Shown here piece by piece: positions 54,001 through 59,487 of a stretch of 64,000 nt of DNA. Position 1 is the first letter of the stretch. Every line of letters starts with the position of its first letter. Origin of the DNA: Cyrtodaria siliqua (lineage: Eukaryota > Mollusca > Bivalvia > Adapedonta > Hiatellidae); contig JAWPHD010005603.1 of the NCBI GenBank assembly GCA_037043455.1, positions 62,001-126,000 on the forward strand, in the 5' to 3' direction. The notes below the pieces were generated by a model, which saw only the letters and a list, made by a program, of their open reading frames with translations, ran no database searches and was not told where the DNA came from. The translations under genes and the position numbers were made by a program.

Positions 54001-57000
54001 AATTATTGCTGGCATTTCATGACTGACCAATGTTATTTTCCTGCTTCTAAAACTAACGTTGATATCTACGACATATTGAGTATGATAAACACCATTTAGC
54101 CAAATTGTTATGTCCGTGTTGCTGATACTTTTAGTCTCAATATTCCCGAGATCAAAAACACAAGGTGCAACAAATGCAAGCATTTATTATGCATTGATGG
54201 GCTAACCTGAATTTTTATTTTTTTTTAAATATTTCAAAACAAACTTACTAAATCTTTTGATGTTTTCTTTTAACCTGAAATAAGAAACAGTTGAGCTTAA
54301 AGTGACAATGGTCAAAATGAGAACATTGCAGTTATCGATTCATAGTCTGTATTTAATTATTTTAAATGGGACTAGAAAGTATGTTCATGGGACAAGTATA
54401 CCCGGCTTTTTATTGTAATGAAAAACCTTACCCAGAATCAAAGAAGTGAATAATATAGACTGTAAAGGTGGGCCATAGAACAGTGCTTATTAAATAAACT
54501 TAACCAAAGTATACATCGCTAATGAAAACCGTAGCCCGAATCAATGAAGTGTAAAAGGTAGGTCAAGATCAGTCATGTGACCTTTTTTTGGTATGAAAGC
54601 ATAGTAGAAGTATCAGTTTACAGGTGAACATGGGTAAACTGTTTGTAACCTCTCCACTGATTTGGGTCATAAAAATGAGCATGTTTTTATGAGAATCAGA
54701 CAAATCAACTTTTGACTTGTGGTGAAAAAGTAAAAGAAAAAATACATTAAAATTAAATCATTAATCAGTTTGAAGGCTGTATTACGTTTTAACACTAAGT
54801 GGATCTCCCTCCTCTTCCTTTGCGTCTGCTGGTTTGGTCACCTGACTGAAGTCATCCACTATATCATACAGCTTTTCTACAGTGCGCTCCCATAACTTGT
54901 CAAACTTGGACTTCTTTAGTTCACCAGGTGATTCAGCTGGCAGAAGTTGCACTGGAGCTGGAGTGGCTGAATTAATCAACAAAAATAGACGACCTTAACC
55001 AAACATGATTCCTCTAGTTTTGTATAGGCCGAGAGAATAGACTCCAGTACATGGAACCTCCCAGTTGAGACCACATTCATATGGGTGAAGCAGAATCTGC
55101 TTCAGGTTACAAGCTAAGAACAAATGAACTGAATTGAATTGAAGTGGGGTTTTAAGGCACACCAACACATTACAGGTTATATGGCGCCTAACAGGCATGA
55201 ACATGCCAGGCTCATCTTCCATGTACATCGAGATAAAATATGGAAAATGGGCCTAGAACCTTCTCACCCTGAACTGCAGAAAGAACAAATGAATGCATAA
55301 AGGGAGAAGGGAAATGAAAATAATAACGGAAATGACAATAAGAACGGAAATTATAGGGTACCAACTTGTTGTCAACACATACTTTTGGTTTTATTTGTTG
55401 AGAGTTCCAATGATCTTAAAACATGAACTTAACACATTTACTAATTAATGGACCCCAATTCAAAATAAATTGTTAATGTAGCATGTACTCCGGTACTTGT
55501 GTAATAGTGAAGCTATATACCATAATCCTGTACTGACCTTCTAATGCAGCTGCTTCTACCGCCCGTTCTACTCTTCTTTGACCACCTGTTCTTTGCCGGG
55601 CCTGGCTATATAAACAATAGAAATTGATAGAATAACATGTTTTCAAGACCAGTACTAGCAACTATTACAAGGCAATAACAAAAATAAAGGCATTTTTTGA
55701 TAATTTTTAGGTGGCCACCGATTTCTGGCATAAAAGGTACAATGTCTTTAATGGGCTTTTCGTCAGAAAACATTAATTGAAAGTAGAAATAGCAGAAATA
55801 GAATAATTTCATTATTTGTTTTCATGCGTTCTGAACAGAAAATTAGAAAATGTGCCCATGGGACACAGATACACCACTTTAGTGCTGTCAGTCACATAAT
55901 TTGTTTGTATGGTGTTTTACGTAATTTTCAACACATGTAAGGTTATATATGACGGTTGATTTTTTGTGGTGGAGGCAGACAACCCGTTTTTCCTGGGTAG
56001 AACCAGTACTGTACACCTCCCGCCATCTGTCACATAAAATAAAACTTCAACGTAAATTAACAAAGAGTGAAAAGAAATGTCAAGGTCATACCTACTGACA
56101 TACTTTTGTTAGGAAATACTGTCATACAGATAAAACATGTGTGAAGTTTGAAAGTTATACGACTTCCTGTGTCTAACTAAAAAACATGTAAATCTGTTTT
56201 ATACGTATGGATGGAGGATAGACAGATAAGAAGAAAACAATATGCCCACTACACTTCCATAGCGGAGCTAAAAAAGGATGCTTTAATGAAATAAAGGTTA
56301 GAAGATACTGCTGACATACCCAAGTTGTTTTTGTAAAGCTCTGTTCTTCTGTCTTTCTGTCTCCAACTGCTGCCGAATCCTTTCGTTGGTTTCATTATCT
56401 TTGTACTGTTTGATCTCTTGTTCTTTAAAAGACAGAGGAGAGTGAGTAAACCACATGGCAATACAAAAATAACATGTAATGACCACCTGAACATATAAAC
56501 TTTATATCTTTTTCACTTCTTTTCTGGGGTATTTTTTTCTGTTACAGGAATATAAATTAATACAGAGAGAGAGATTATTACATAGTGCACATCTTATATT
56601 TAATTTATTAAGTGAGTTGACATAAATGACATAAATGAAGGATTGCCAAGCCTCATACCAGACACCAGCGCTTCTCAACACTTACTGAGGGAGCCGCCTT
56701 GTAGCTTAGTGGATAAGATTTTGTTATTTGGAGCTACAGACCTCTGTCCTGCATGAGTGTGCTTCCTGGTGGAGGTATGTCCTTCATCTTATCTCCCTTT
56801 GAGGTTGCTGTCCTATTATAACCCAATATGATGTGTTAACGGGACGGAAAACCCCATTTCATCATAATTACACTTACGAAGGTTCTGGTTTTCTATCATG
56901 CTCGACACCAGCTGTTCTTGTAGCTGGGCCATGTGCATCTCAAATATCTGTTTCTCACTCATGTCGCTAAACCCCGACTCCCGCTGTTTCTGGCTCAGGT

Positions 57001-59487
57001 CACTAAAACCCGACTCAGGGCGTCCGTCTCCTAATGAGCCCAAACTGACCGTGTCATAGTCACTAATTTCATAGAACTGAAAGTGAAACATTGAAGACAA
57101 TCAAAATAAGAAATACATGTTTCTTCTTAGTTAACAATCATAGACTTGCTAACTGGATCTTGTTGTAGATGCAGGGGTAATTATGTATGAGGGCGGTTCT
57201 AATAAAAAGTGGACTTTTTCGATATTGCACTCATTTACTGACGTAAACCTTTGAGATTCATATATGTTGTAATCCTACTCACAAGAAATCAAATGATTTC
57301 AATAAAAAATCGGTACCATGTCTAGTTACAGTTCAAATGAATGATCTAATAGAGCGAAAAACCCATCTATGGGGAAGTCCAAAACTTTATAACGGCATTT
57401 CGGGAATAACTAAATAAAAGGAAAATCGTCGGCAATAATACACGAAAGTAACGTAGCATTTTCACTGGTATACCAAAGTTACAATTTTTAAGAATATTGC
57501 ACAAGGAGAACTATGATAAATGTAAGTAAGTAGACGAACAATTCCTTGCTTTTAAGTTAAAATTGAGTATGTCACAAAAAATCACGGAGCTCTAAAATAT
57601 TAAATAATATGGACTTCTAATAAAACAAAAAAGTTAATATTAAAATGAAATACAAAAGCTTAAAATGTTAAAATCTTACATATTTTCTTCAAAATACATA
57701 TATTAATAAATTAAGAATACCGATATATGTTCAATAAATATGTCTTTTGGAATGACTATGTTATTTGTTTTCTAAATACTGAATATTTATGCTAAACTCG
57801 ATCGAATTCATATCATATCTCTTCCGAAGCTGTGATATACTTATAAAACATGATAATCCAACAATGCTGTAAAATATGTATTTAATGCAAACCATGACTA
57901 ATGCAATAGTCCAATTAAATAACAATTAGGTTTGTTATTTATAGGATTTTTCATCATTTAATAATGTTACGTTGTTGTTTGTTTTCAAGGCGACATCATA
58001 GCACACAACTGACGAGCTCCGTGGTGACTACAGTGGGGTTGGAACAACTCGTATTTCTTGAAATATGTTTCAAATAACTTTATATTATTCTCTGATATGA
58101 AAGAGAAAATGCAAACCTTTATTGCCATATTATTTAATTAATTGTTTTATAAAGTTGTATTGACTATTAAAAATGTCCGCATAATATTTGAACTGCCCTC
58201 GTACTTCAGGTCAGACAAAGCAGTAATTTACATAAACAACTGTCAAGATTACAGATAAGTGGAAGGTGCAAAAAGTCTTACCTCAAGTGATTTATATAGA
58301 TTGGGTTCTATTATCAGGATTTCTTTTATGAGATGGAAGGAGTGTTGTATTTTCACGAGGATGTGGATGCGAACAAGTGAAGAAAAAAAATGTGTGTAAC
58401 AAGATTGTGACATGAATAAACATATACCGGTATATGTAGTATCTGATTTGATCTGCATACCATAAACATTACTGTAATTTCAAGAGCCACCTCATTTACA
58501 ATTGCATTGCATATCAGTTGTTATTATATAACCTATAAATAGACGCGTTTTCATTGGCTAAAAAGTAATTTTTTAGAAAAAATATCTAGCGATATTGACC
58601 TTTTTTTTTTGATATTGACCTGTTTTTTTGATATTGACCTGTTTTATATAATTGTTTTTTTGATATTGACCTGTTTTATATAATTGTAAATTGAGGGTTA
58701 TATAATAAAACAGTTATGGACTTTTCAGCTGTTATACATGATGTTGATATGTACCAAAAAATCATTATTGACCTCGGCTATCGCCTCGGTCAATAATGAT
58801 TTTTTTGGTGCATATCACATCATGTATAACAGCTGAAAAGTCCATAATTGTATATTAAACAAACAAAAAATAATTGTTTATCTGCAGATTTATAAAAAAA
58901 TAAATATATATATATATATCAATGTATGTTTAAAGGGACACACGGCAATCTTGATTTGTTTAAAAACTCACGGCATCCCGTTAGTTTTTCTCTTAACTTG
59001 AATTTGTTCAATCATTAATATTAATTGTTAGAATAGTTCAAAGCAAATAGTTTTTACATATTACTGACTTTTGATAATATTGCACCAATAATGTATTTAA
59101 AAAAATGTGTTGAATAATGAAGTAAATAGAATTCTCAATTTTTTTATTTAATTATATGCAAACAGTTTTAAAGTCAAAATAATACAGCATTAATAAATCG
59201 CTGTACTAATTTTAATGCCTGATATAAAACTCAAGATTGCCCCGTGTCCCTTTAAATTGTGTAAAAATTGTTTTCTTCCATCTTCTTATTTGTCCAAAAC
59301 TTCTGTAGCTTATATGTTTATTTTGGCCTTTGGTGGTCTCATGGTAAAATATGTTTTCATGAGACATTAAGAATTCATGAAATTTAATGGACTGTCTATA
59401 CCACCGTCATACTTGCTCATCAGATGTCTTGTCACCGTTGCTCGTCCTGTTTCTGTGAAGGTGAGAACGCAGACGCCGCAAAGTCAT
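23815..59487 (-). CDS. GRAMD4: GRAMD4 orthologue, complete 18-exon coding region
   Basis: Joined exons (high to low): 59413-59487, 56878-57076, 56320-56422, 55538-55605, 54786-54966, 54249-54274, 53839-53930, 50126-50217, 49712-49760, 47356-47424, 43564-43607, 42497-42606, 33683-33837, 32391-32538, 31777-31873, 31017-31098, 29282-29356, 23815-24021. Total 1872 nt, 623 residues plus TAA; every junction is GT-AG and phases match throughout. The protein collinearly matches vertebrate GRAMD4 (about 580 residues): N-terminal LRRL, coiled coil (about 75-130), KFDKLWERTVEKLYDIVDDF, ENIKRFKLATKP, hydrophobic segment about 240-275, SDKFTLVL, second hydrophobic segment about 345-385, PRLQKKYDSNYRLWQTLPTD, then the GRAM domain about 450-580. 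Known of the family: human GRAMD4 is a mitochondria-associated, E2F1-induced pro-apoptotic membrane protein; that role here is inferred. UTRs and promoter are not resolved. Confidence 0.95.
24279..24341. repeat. Short hairpin repeat
   Basis: GCTGATATTTTGCGCTATCA and GGGTGATAGCGCGAAATATC form the arms around CGCTATGATGCGTTG. The GGGTGATAG motif recurs at 41350-41390 and 41699-41710. It lies in intron 17 of GRAMD4. Confidence 0.75.
24660..25625. repeat. 25-bp hairpin minisatellite, about 38 units
   Basis: Unit AGTTGTTATACAACATATAC plus AACAG (or CACAG). Each unit can pair GTTGT with ACAAC around TAT. Because 25 is not a multiple of 3 and the unit has no stop, all plus frames are open (up to 306 codons). 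These frames are artefacts of the array, which lies in GRAMD4 intron 17. Confidence 0.95.
26045..26355 (-). mobile_element. tRNA-headed SINE, near full length
   Basis: Minus strand begins GGCTGGCGTGGCGCAGTCGG (A box) and continues to a B box, CGGGTTCAATCC (tRNA-like head with TTTGTAA loop), then a body with GACACTTTCCCTTAGCCTCG, then the tail GATTCCTATGTATATTTCCC and GAGCCATTAAACAACATTCA. A second copy lacking the head is at 27763-27985 (+). The tail also occurs at 47475-47575 and 63140-63245. Confidence 0.85.
26396..26468. repeat. 23-bp tandem repeat, 3 units
   Basis: Three copies of GTAGTATTGTTGTGTATATG plus GAT. Confidence 0.92.
26800..27102 (+). repeat. 290-bp dispersed repeat, copy 4 (most complete)
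   Basis: From TTTTTTGTTCATGCTCATTA through CATTGTTTCAGGTGCC, AAGAGCAGTGGCAGAAAAAC and GGCGCCATATAACCTTTTCA to CGCCTTAAAACCCCAATTCA. The pentamer tail marks the 3' end. Confidence 0.9.
27763..27985 (+). mobile_element. 5'-truncated SINE copy
   Basis: Same family as 26045-26355 in the opposite orientation: CACTTTCCCTTAGCCTCGTC to GAGCCGTTAAACAACATTCA, followed by the pentamer tail TTCAATTCAATTC. Confidence 0.85.
28100..28330 (-). repeat. 290-bp dispersed repeat, copy 5
   Basis: Plus-strand view TGAATTGGGTTTTACGGTGC to TGAATGAGCATGATAAAACA, with an internal deletion relative to copy 4. Confidence 0.87.
28336..28860. repeat. Non-autonomous repeat with internal duplication
   Basis: Starts ACAAGAAATGTCACAGTAAG and ends CCCTTTGGGGGCATAAAAA. 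A ~105-bp part (GTGGTGAGCAATTGTGCGAA...GTCAGAGTTATGAAG) occurs at 28565-28623 and 28729-28787. A/T homopolymer runs lie at 28429-28543. The same family, simpler, is at 40434-40688. Confidence 0.8.
29282..29356 (-). CDS. GRAMD4: GRAMD4 exon 17, GRAM domain
   Basis: Encodes VKMNQRFPGTGMSMQILMHS then NGKDN, aligning with vertebrate YKVLSVLPGSGMGIAVSTPS. Acceptor ATTGAAG, donor GATAAT|GTAAGT, phase 0 on both sides. Confidence 0.9.
29936..30180 (-). repeat. 290-bp dispersed repeat, copy 6
   Basis: Plus-strand view TGAATTGGGTTTTAAGGCGC to TTAGTGATGAGAGCGAGATG; lacks the terminal ~60 bp. Confidence 0.87.
30181..31016. other. GRAMD4 intron 16
   Basis: No exon seen. 30780-30880 has a small repeat, TCAACAATGTCAGGTCAAGA, in two to three copies. 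Confidence 0.5.
31017..31098 (-). CDS. GRAMD4: GRAMD4 exon 16, GRAM domain
   Basis: Encodes FLCFEREKSPSMRNIVIPLL then DIVSVDK, matching vertebrate YLCFESSKSGSSKRNKVIKL. FLCFE is a GRAM hallmark strand. Acceptor TTTTCAG, donor GATAAG|GTTGGT. Confidence 0.94.
31777..31873 (-). CDS. GRAMD4: GRAMD4 exon 15, GRAM domain
   Basis: Encodes WMKGKRTVLVGKDKNIFTLL then SKKRGKLYLTK, in the position of vertebrate GWRCCLINRDRKMPTDYIRN and GVLYVTE. Acceptor TTGCCAG, donor AAAAAG|GTAGGT. Confidence 0.92.
31874..32390. other. GRAMD4 intron 14
   Basis: Intron between exons 14 and 15. No further exon or repeat recognised. Confidence 0.5.
32391..32538 (-). CDS. GRAMD4: GRAMD4 exon 14, Ser/Asp linker and GRAM start
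   Basis: Starts YIVVARNGAEAETT, then a Ser/Asp-rich linker (SDSDSSSDDES), then DFRQLFSLPSSEYPLR, matching vertebrate FHEIFNLTENERPL at the GRAM domain start. Acceptor ATTTACAG, donor CAGGG|GTAGGT. The first ~30 nt are a copy of the adjoining minisatellite unit, so an acceptor further into the exon is possible; the phase-0 acceptor used here fits exon 13. Confidence 0.88.
32500..33252. repeat. ~45-bp minisatellite fused to GRAMD4 exon 14
   Basis: About 16 units of 42-47 bp, plus-strand core CCATTACGGGGTACCACAAT followed by GTACTGTACATATATAA. Read on the minus strand, each unit carries TACAG|TACATTGTGGTACCCC, the same as the exon 14 acceptor and first codons. The array therefore overlaps the coding exon (last unit about 32505-32550). 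Confidence 0.93.
33317..33516 (-). mobile_element. ~200-bp MITE-like element with TTAACCC termini
   Basis: Starts TTAACCCGTAACCTGCTAAG and ends GGGTGTTAAGGGTTAA. Same family as 42973-43190 in the opposite orientation (shared ATTGTAAACCCAGATCAGCC and GAATGGTCTTAATTC-like part). Confidence 0.8.
33683..33837 (-). CDS. GRAMD4: GRAMD4 exon 13, conserved PRL...LPTD core
   Basis: Encodes LGIGVKVFFVNSLYNKYPRL then QKKYDSNYRLWQTLPTDAQY. This is among the best matches to vertebrate GRAMD4 (PRLRAKYDTPYIIWRSLPTD). Acceptor CCTGCAG, donor GATAAG|GTATGT. Confidence 0.96.
33897..34445. mobile_element. Fold-back element, left of the 81-bp array
   Basis: TTAAAGGGAATTTAGTGACA at the left and TGTCTACATTCCCTTTAAT at the right are inverted copies. 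Inner arms also pair (GCCATTTTGAGAAATATGAC with ATGACGTCATAG-type sequence; AGAAAATCACTGCAAATGAA is the inner border). The almost whole length is an inverted repeat. Confidence 0.85.
34468..38932. repeat. 81-bp satellite-like array, about 55 units, with 1697-bp higher-order repeat
   Basis: Unit core TATGCCATGAAACTATTGTG, TCTGGTTCTTTCTTCGTATA and AGTTACAGCAGTTTTGCCTG, period 81. Since 81 is 3x27, frames stay open up to 560 codons with a hydrophobic 27-residue repeat (core YAMKLLCLVLSSYIVTAVLP). A stretch of about 1697 bp (34860-36556) is repeated almost unchanged at 36557-38253. The array lies in GRAMD4 intron 12, so I read the ORFs as non-coding; no splice or start context supports them. Confidence 0.95.
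39083..39640. mobile_element. Fold-back element, right of the 81-bp array
   Basis: Same family as 33897-34445: CCTTAAAGGGAATGTAGCGC at the left and GTGCTACATTCCCTTTAA at the right, with TTTGTTTATCATCCGATTTT and its inverse inside. Confidence 0.85.
39641..42496. other. GRAMD4 intron 12, distal part
   Basis: AT-rich with a dispersed repeat at 40434-40688 and a region with GGGTGATAG hairpin motifs (41345-41770). 41190-41290 repeats TTATATGATTCTNATAT-like text. No exon seen. Confidence 0.45.
40434..40688. repeat. 255-bp non-autonomous repeat
   Basis: ACAAGAAATGTCACCAATAA at the start, GTGTGACCTTGACCTTTGAG inside, CTCCCTTCGGAGGCATAAAA at the end. Same family as 28336-28860. Confidence 0.8.
42497..42606 (-). 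CDS. GRAMD4: GRAMD4 exon 12, membrane segment 2
   Basis: Encodes LLTWRHPAGTKRVFTMLCIS then FVCMVALPTSFVWKCM, corresponding to vertebrate LFMWVQPEITQKLYVALWAA and what follows. Acceptor TTGTTTTAG, donor ATGG|GTAAAC. The intron below it is about 8.7 kb and holds the 81-bp array. Confidence 0.93.
42973..43256 (+). mobile_element. MITE-like element with TTAACCC termini and central hairpin
   Basis: Outer ends TTAACCCTTAGCCCGCT and AGCGGGTTAAGGGTTA (42973-43185); centre CAGCCTGCGAGTTACTCGCA and GGCTG is a hairpin. The right part is duplicated to 43256. Confidence 0.85.
43564..43607 (-). CDS. GRAMD4: GRAMD4 exon 11, 44 nt
   Basis: Encodes NGLGSAADGLEKLK, matching vertebrate NLFGKMADILEKIK. Acceptor CACTGTAG, donor AAAAA|GTAAGT, leaving AA, which with the first T of exon 12 gives the conserved Asn. 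Confidence 0.93.
44400..44553 (+). CDS. Candidate exon a of a nested plus-strand gene
   Basis: Acceptor TTTCAATAG, then an open frame: CCKAHVTFCKVHFPDGLPCA, VLKKEYKTSEAPKVVRTPEY, EFKILTEKS, and a donor TCTAA|GTAAAT. The composition looks like protein (no low complexity, no repeat). It lies in GRAMD4 intron 10 on the opposite strand. Product not recognised. An exon between this and 48083 is needed for the phases to agree. Confidence 0.35.
44810..46655. repeat. ~155-bp tandem repeat, about 11 units
   Basis: Units share GGGCCATAACTCTGCCAAAA, ATCATTCAACCGGAACACG, TAGGCTTGGTACTGATCATC and GTTTGTGTATTAAAACCTTT. Diverged to different degrees. Interrupted at about 45530-45960 by a third fold-back element. 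Confidence 0.88.
45530..45962. mobile_element. Third fold-back element copy
   Basis: Arms include AAAGCAAAGAAAATCACTGC and GCAGTGATTTTCTTCGCTTT around 45672-45775, with CATATATAGCATACTGACAA inverse to GTCATCATGCCATATATGG. Related to 33897 and 39083 but more diverged. Confidence 0.75.
46656..47315. repeat. ~165-bp tandem repeat, about 4 units
   Basis: Units share GAGGCAAAATATAGCATTTT, GGGCCATAACTCCACTGTTA, CTGGTTTTCGAACTTGTCCG and AACAATCTGGTAAAGTTTGG. Another unit lies at 51480-51690. It ends just before GRAMD4 exon 10. Confidence 0.88.
47356..47424 (-). CDS. GRAMD4: GRAMD4 exon 10
   Basis: Encodes ESEDSMGLSDKFTLVLLVAT then KVQ, matching vertebrate EDLTVSEKFQLVLDVAQKAQ. Acceptor ATTTTCAG, donor GTGCAG|GTGAAA, phase 0 on both sides. 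Confidence 0.93.
47475..47575 (-). mobile_element. SINE/LINE tail fragment
   Basis: TTGAACGTTATTTAACATTA to GGAATCCGTGACCTACTCTT resembles the tail of the 26045-26355 SINE in the same orientation. Confidence 0.65.
47650..47892 (+). mobile_element. Second tRNA-headed SINE family
   Basis: Starts TTGCCCGGGTAGTGCAGTGG (A-box-like), then TGCATTTGCTTCTCACAAAT (anticodon-arm-like hairpin), body with GGTTTCCTTCCACATAAAGA and CCATCGAGAGTGATTTGTAT, ending TAAAATAAATAG. A body fragment lies at 21275-21365. Confidence 0.6.
48012..48090. repeat. 26-bp tandem repeat, 3 units
   Basis: ATAAATGACACTCTCAGTGG plus AGTGCA, three times. Contains the inverted pair CACTC/GAGTG and a pyrimidine-CAG acceptor-like motif. 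Confidence 0.9.
48083..48241 (+). CDS. Candidate exon b of a nested plus-strand gene
   Basis: After CACTCTCAG an open frame runs ECTWRVERQVFAIQRWMTDL, LTRSNFNLGGIMLQVARQIL, ADMLVHMEKKNY and ends at A|GTTAAGT. Helical, non-repetitive composition. The leftover A joins AA of exon c to make Lys, phases in agreement. Product not recognised. Confidence 0.42.
48746..48906 (+). CDS. Candidate terminal exon c of a nested plus-strand gene
   Basis: Acceptor TAATTTTCAG, then IRDRCIVCGIVMSSTDEKLE, SCSRRSWIRVPIEERLKEKK, EKERKRQIQKDK and TAG at 48904-48906. A CxxC pair and a strongly basic/acidic helical tail. Possible poly(A) signals AATAAATAATAAA at 49503-49515. Product not recognised. Confidence 0.42.
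48907..49711. other. Possible 3'UTR of the nested gene, GRAMD4 intron 9
   Basis: Contains an imperfect ~55-bp duplication (GCTGCCTTTTATAATTGCTG at 49117, GCTGTCTTTTAGAATTGCTG at 49163) and AATAAA-type signals near 49503. No exon on the minus strand. Confidence 0.4.
49712..49760 (-). CDS. GRAMD4: GRAMD4 exon 9, 49 nt
   Basis: Encodes NFKFRFSYLDSGEPEK, matching vertebrate WRIQWSIVPEVSEPVEPPK. Acceptor TTTGTAG, donor GAGAAA|GTGAGT. The first base completes a lysine codon begun in exon 8. Confidence 0.9.
50126..50217 (-). CDS. GRAMD4: GRAMD4 exon 8, membrane segment 1 (end)
   Basis: Encodes IYMYSAWKGWFIPLMLFLAV then LRMGVSYLHS, matching vertebrate VYMNAVWHGWAIPLFLFLAI. Acceptor TTATTCCAG, donor TCTAA|GTAAGT. 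The acceptor and first bases are the same sequence as the unit of the 36-bp array directly upstream in the intron (see findings). Confidence 0.95.
50218..50690. repeat. 36-bp minisatellite fused to the GRAMD4 exon 8 acceptor
   Basis: About 13 units, plus-strand core TGACTGTACCTGTGTATATC and TGGTATAAATGTAACT. On the minus strand each unit reads TTTATACCAG|ATATACAC and AGGTACAGT, the same as the real acceptor TTATTCCAG|ATATACATG and TACAGT. Period 36, so 12-residue repeats give open frames on both strands (50153-50737 minus, 50199-50543 plus). Confidence 0.93.
50834..51345. repeat. ~290-bp tandem repeat, first block
   Basis: Two units with GGTGGCCATCTTGGATTTCA, AGAGCAACATTCCTGTGAAG, GAGGAGTAGTCGCTACAAG and AAAGATGGCCACTGGCAGCC, ending GGCATAAGCTCTGCTGATCT. 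Followed by A/T-rich DNA and a unit of the 165-bp repeat (51480-51690). Confidence 0.88.
51900..52240. repeat. ~165-bp repeat with GGTCAAGGTCACTTCCAC, 2 units
   Basis: Two copies at 51900-52030 and 52055-52210, and a third at 53420-53560 (ATCTGCCCTTTGCTTGGAGG, ACTATAAGCAAAGTTTGAAA). Confidence 0.85.
52241..53415. repeat. ~290-bp tandem repeat, second block, about 4 units
   Basis: Same unit as 50834-51345, ending with the same GGCATAAGCTCTGCTGATCT border. The second-last units have deletions. Confidence 0.9.
53600..53801 (+). other. Unexplained open segment in GRAMD4 intron 7
   Basis: From about 53613 the plus strand reads TKSQGTYLDVAVYDVEKGTA, KANLDTELMTKTLFNQGMTN, QMDKVNAIILPQQDRA then TAA. 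Composition is protein-like and not repeat-derived, but no start, splice site or family was recognised. Could be a gene or retroelement fragment. Confidence 0.25.
53839..53930 (-). CDS. GRAMD4: GRAMD4 exon 7, membrane segment 1 (start)
   Basis: Encodes LATKPYIDTVRGFNNLVSWK then SPSFTFIVFC. The first part matches vertebrate GAKPVTNFVKNLSALSDW, and the hydrophobic end continues in exon 8. Acceptor TATTCCAG, donor TTTTGT|GTAAGT, ends phase 0. Confidence 0.93.
54249..54274 (-). CDS. GRAMD4: GRAMD4 exon 6, 26-nt microexon
   Basis: Encodes T-LKENIKRF-K across its two split codons, matching vertebrate RLTENMRRLK. Acceptor TTATTTCAG, donor TTTA|GTAAGT. Its length is not a multiple of 3, so skipping it would break the frame. 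Confidence 0.88.
54786..54966 (-). CDS. GRAMD4: GRAMD4 exon 5
   Basis: A proline-rich stretch, then KFDKLWERTVEKLYDIVDDF, matching vertebrate LQKWFYERFGEYVEDF, then an acidic run ending GDPLSVK, which matches EEPLSAR. Acceptor AATTCAG, donor AAAAC|GTAATA, leaving AC for exon 6. Confidence 0.92.
54967..55537. other. GRAMD4 intron 4
   Basis: Between exons 5 and 4. Holds a 5'-truncated copy of the 290-bp repeat at 55131-55280 (GAATTGAAGTGGGGTTTTAA to CTTCTCACCCTGAACTGCAG). No further exon. Confidence 0.6.
55538..55605 (-). CDS. GRAMD4: GRAMD4 exon 4, basic linker
   Basis: Encodes QARQRTGGQRRVERAVEAAA, a basic-to-alanine helix continuing the coiled coil. Acceptor TATATAG, donor GAAG|GTCAGT, phases 2 in and 1 out. 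No direct vertebrate match is clear; position, frame and splice sites support it. Confidence 0.85.
55840..56220. repeat. Dispersed repeat in GRAMD4 intron 3
   Basis: Starts AAAATGTGCCCATGGGACAC, related to the insert at 13871-14530 (ATGTCCATGGGACACGGATG). No gene. Confidence 0.55.
56320..56422 (-). CDS. GRAMD4: GRAMD4 exon 3, coiled coil
   Basis: Encodes a charged helix (NERIRQQLETERQKNRALQK) matching vertebrate AEMLRQELDRERQRRMELEQ. Acceptor TTTTAAAG after a pyrimidine tract, donor TTGG|GTATGT. Two bases complete the split codon from exon 2 and two are left for exon 4. Confidence 0.92.
56878..57076 (-). CDS. GRAMD4: GRAMD4 exon 2, acidic/serine region and coiled-coil start
   Basis: Residues 26-91, beginning FYEISDYDTVSLGSLGDG. 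It holds an internal repeat, ESGFSDLSQKQR then ESGFSDMSEKQI, of the kind seen in regulatory linkers. The end, MAQLQEQLVSSMIENQNL, begins the coiled coil and corresponds to vertebrate LEIALLEKHFLQEEL. Acceptor CTTTCAG, donor CTTC|GTAAGT, ends phase 1. Confidence 0.92.
57077..59412. other. GRAMD4 intron 1
   Basis: Very AT-rich. Contains GATATTGACCTGTTTTATAT repeats (58590-58690), a 150-bp palindrome (58707-58856), a TATATATA run at 58905 and a pair of ~25-bp inverted pieces (CACACGGCAATCTTGATTTG at 58939, CAAGATTGCCCCGTGTCCCT at 59232) that may bound a ~310-bp element. No exon. Confidence 0.6.
58707..58856. repeat. 150-bp near-perfect palindrome
   Basis: Left arm ACAGTTATGGACTTTTCAGC...AAAAAATCATTATTGACC and right arm GGTCAATAATGATTTTTTTG...GCTGAAAAGTCCATAATTGT, with a short TCGGCTATCGCCTC centre. 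Would extrude as a cruciform or a fold-back RNA. Confidence 0.9.
59413..59487 (-). CDS. GRAMD4: GRAMD4 exon 1 (start exon)
   Basis: Residues 1-25, starting MTLRRLRSHLHRNRTSNGD and ending SDEQ. The start resembles vertebrate MLRRLDKIRFRGHKRDD. Donor CAA|GTATGA, phase 0. The ATG lies one base after a TTTGCAG, so a 5'UTR intron could end there. This is the least certain exon because the match is short, but the phase joins exon 2 exactly. Confidence 0.78.
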
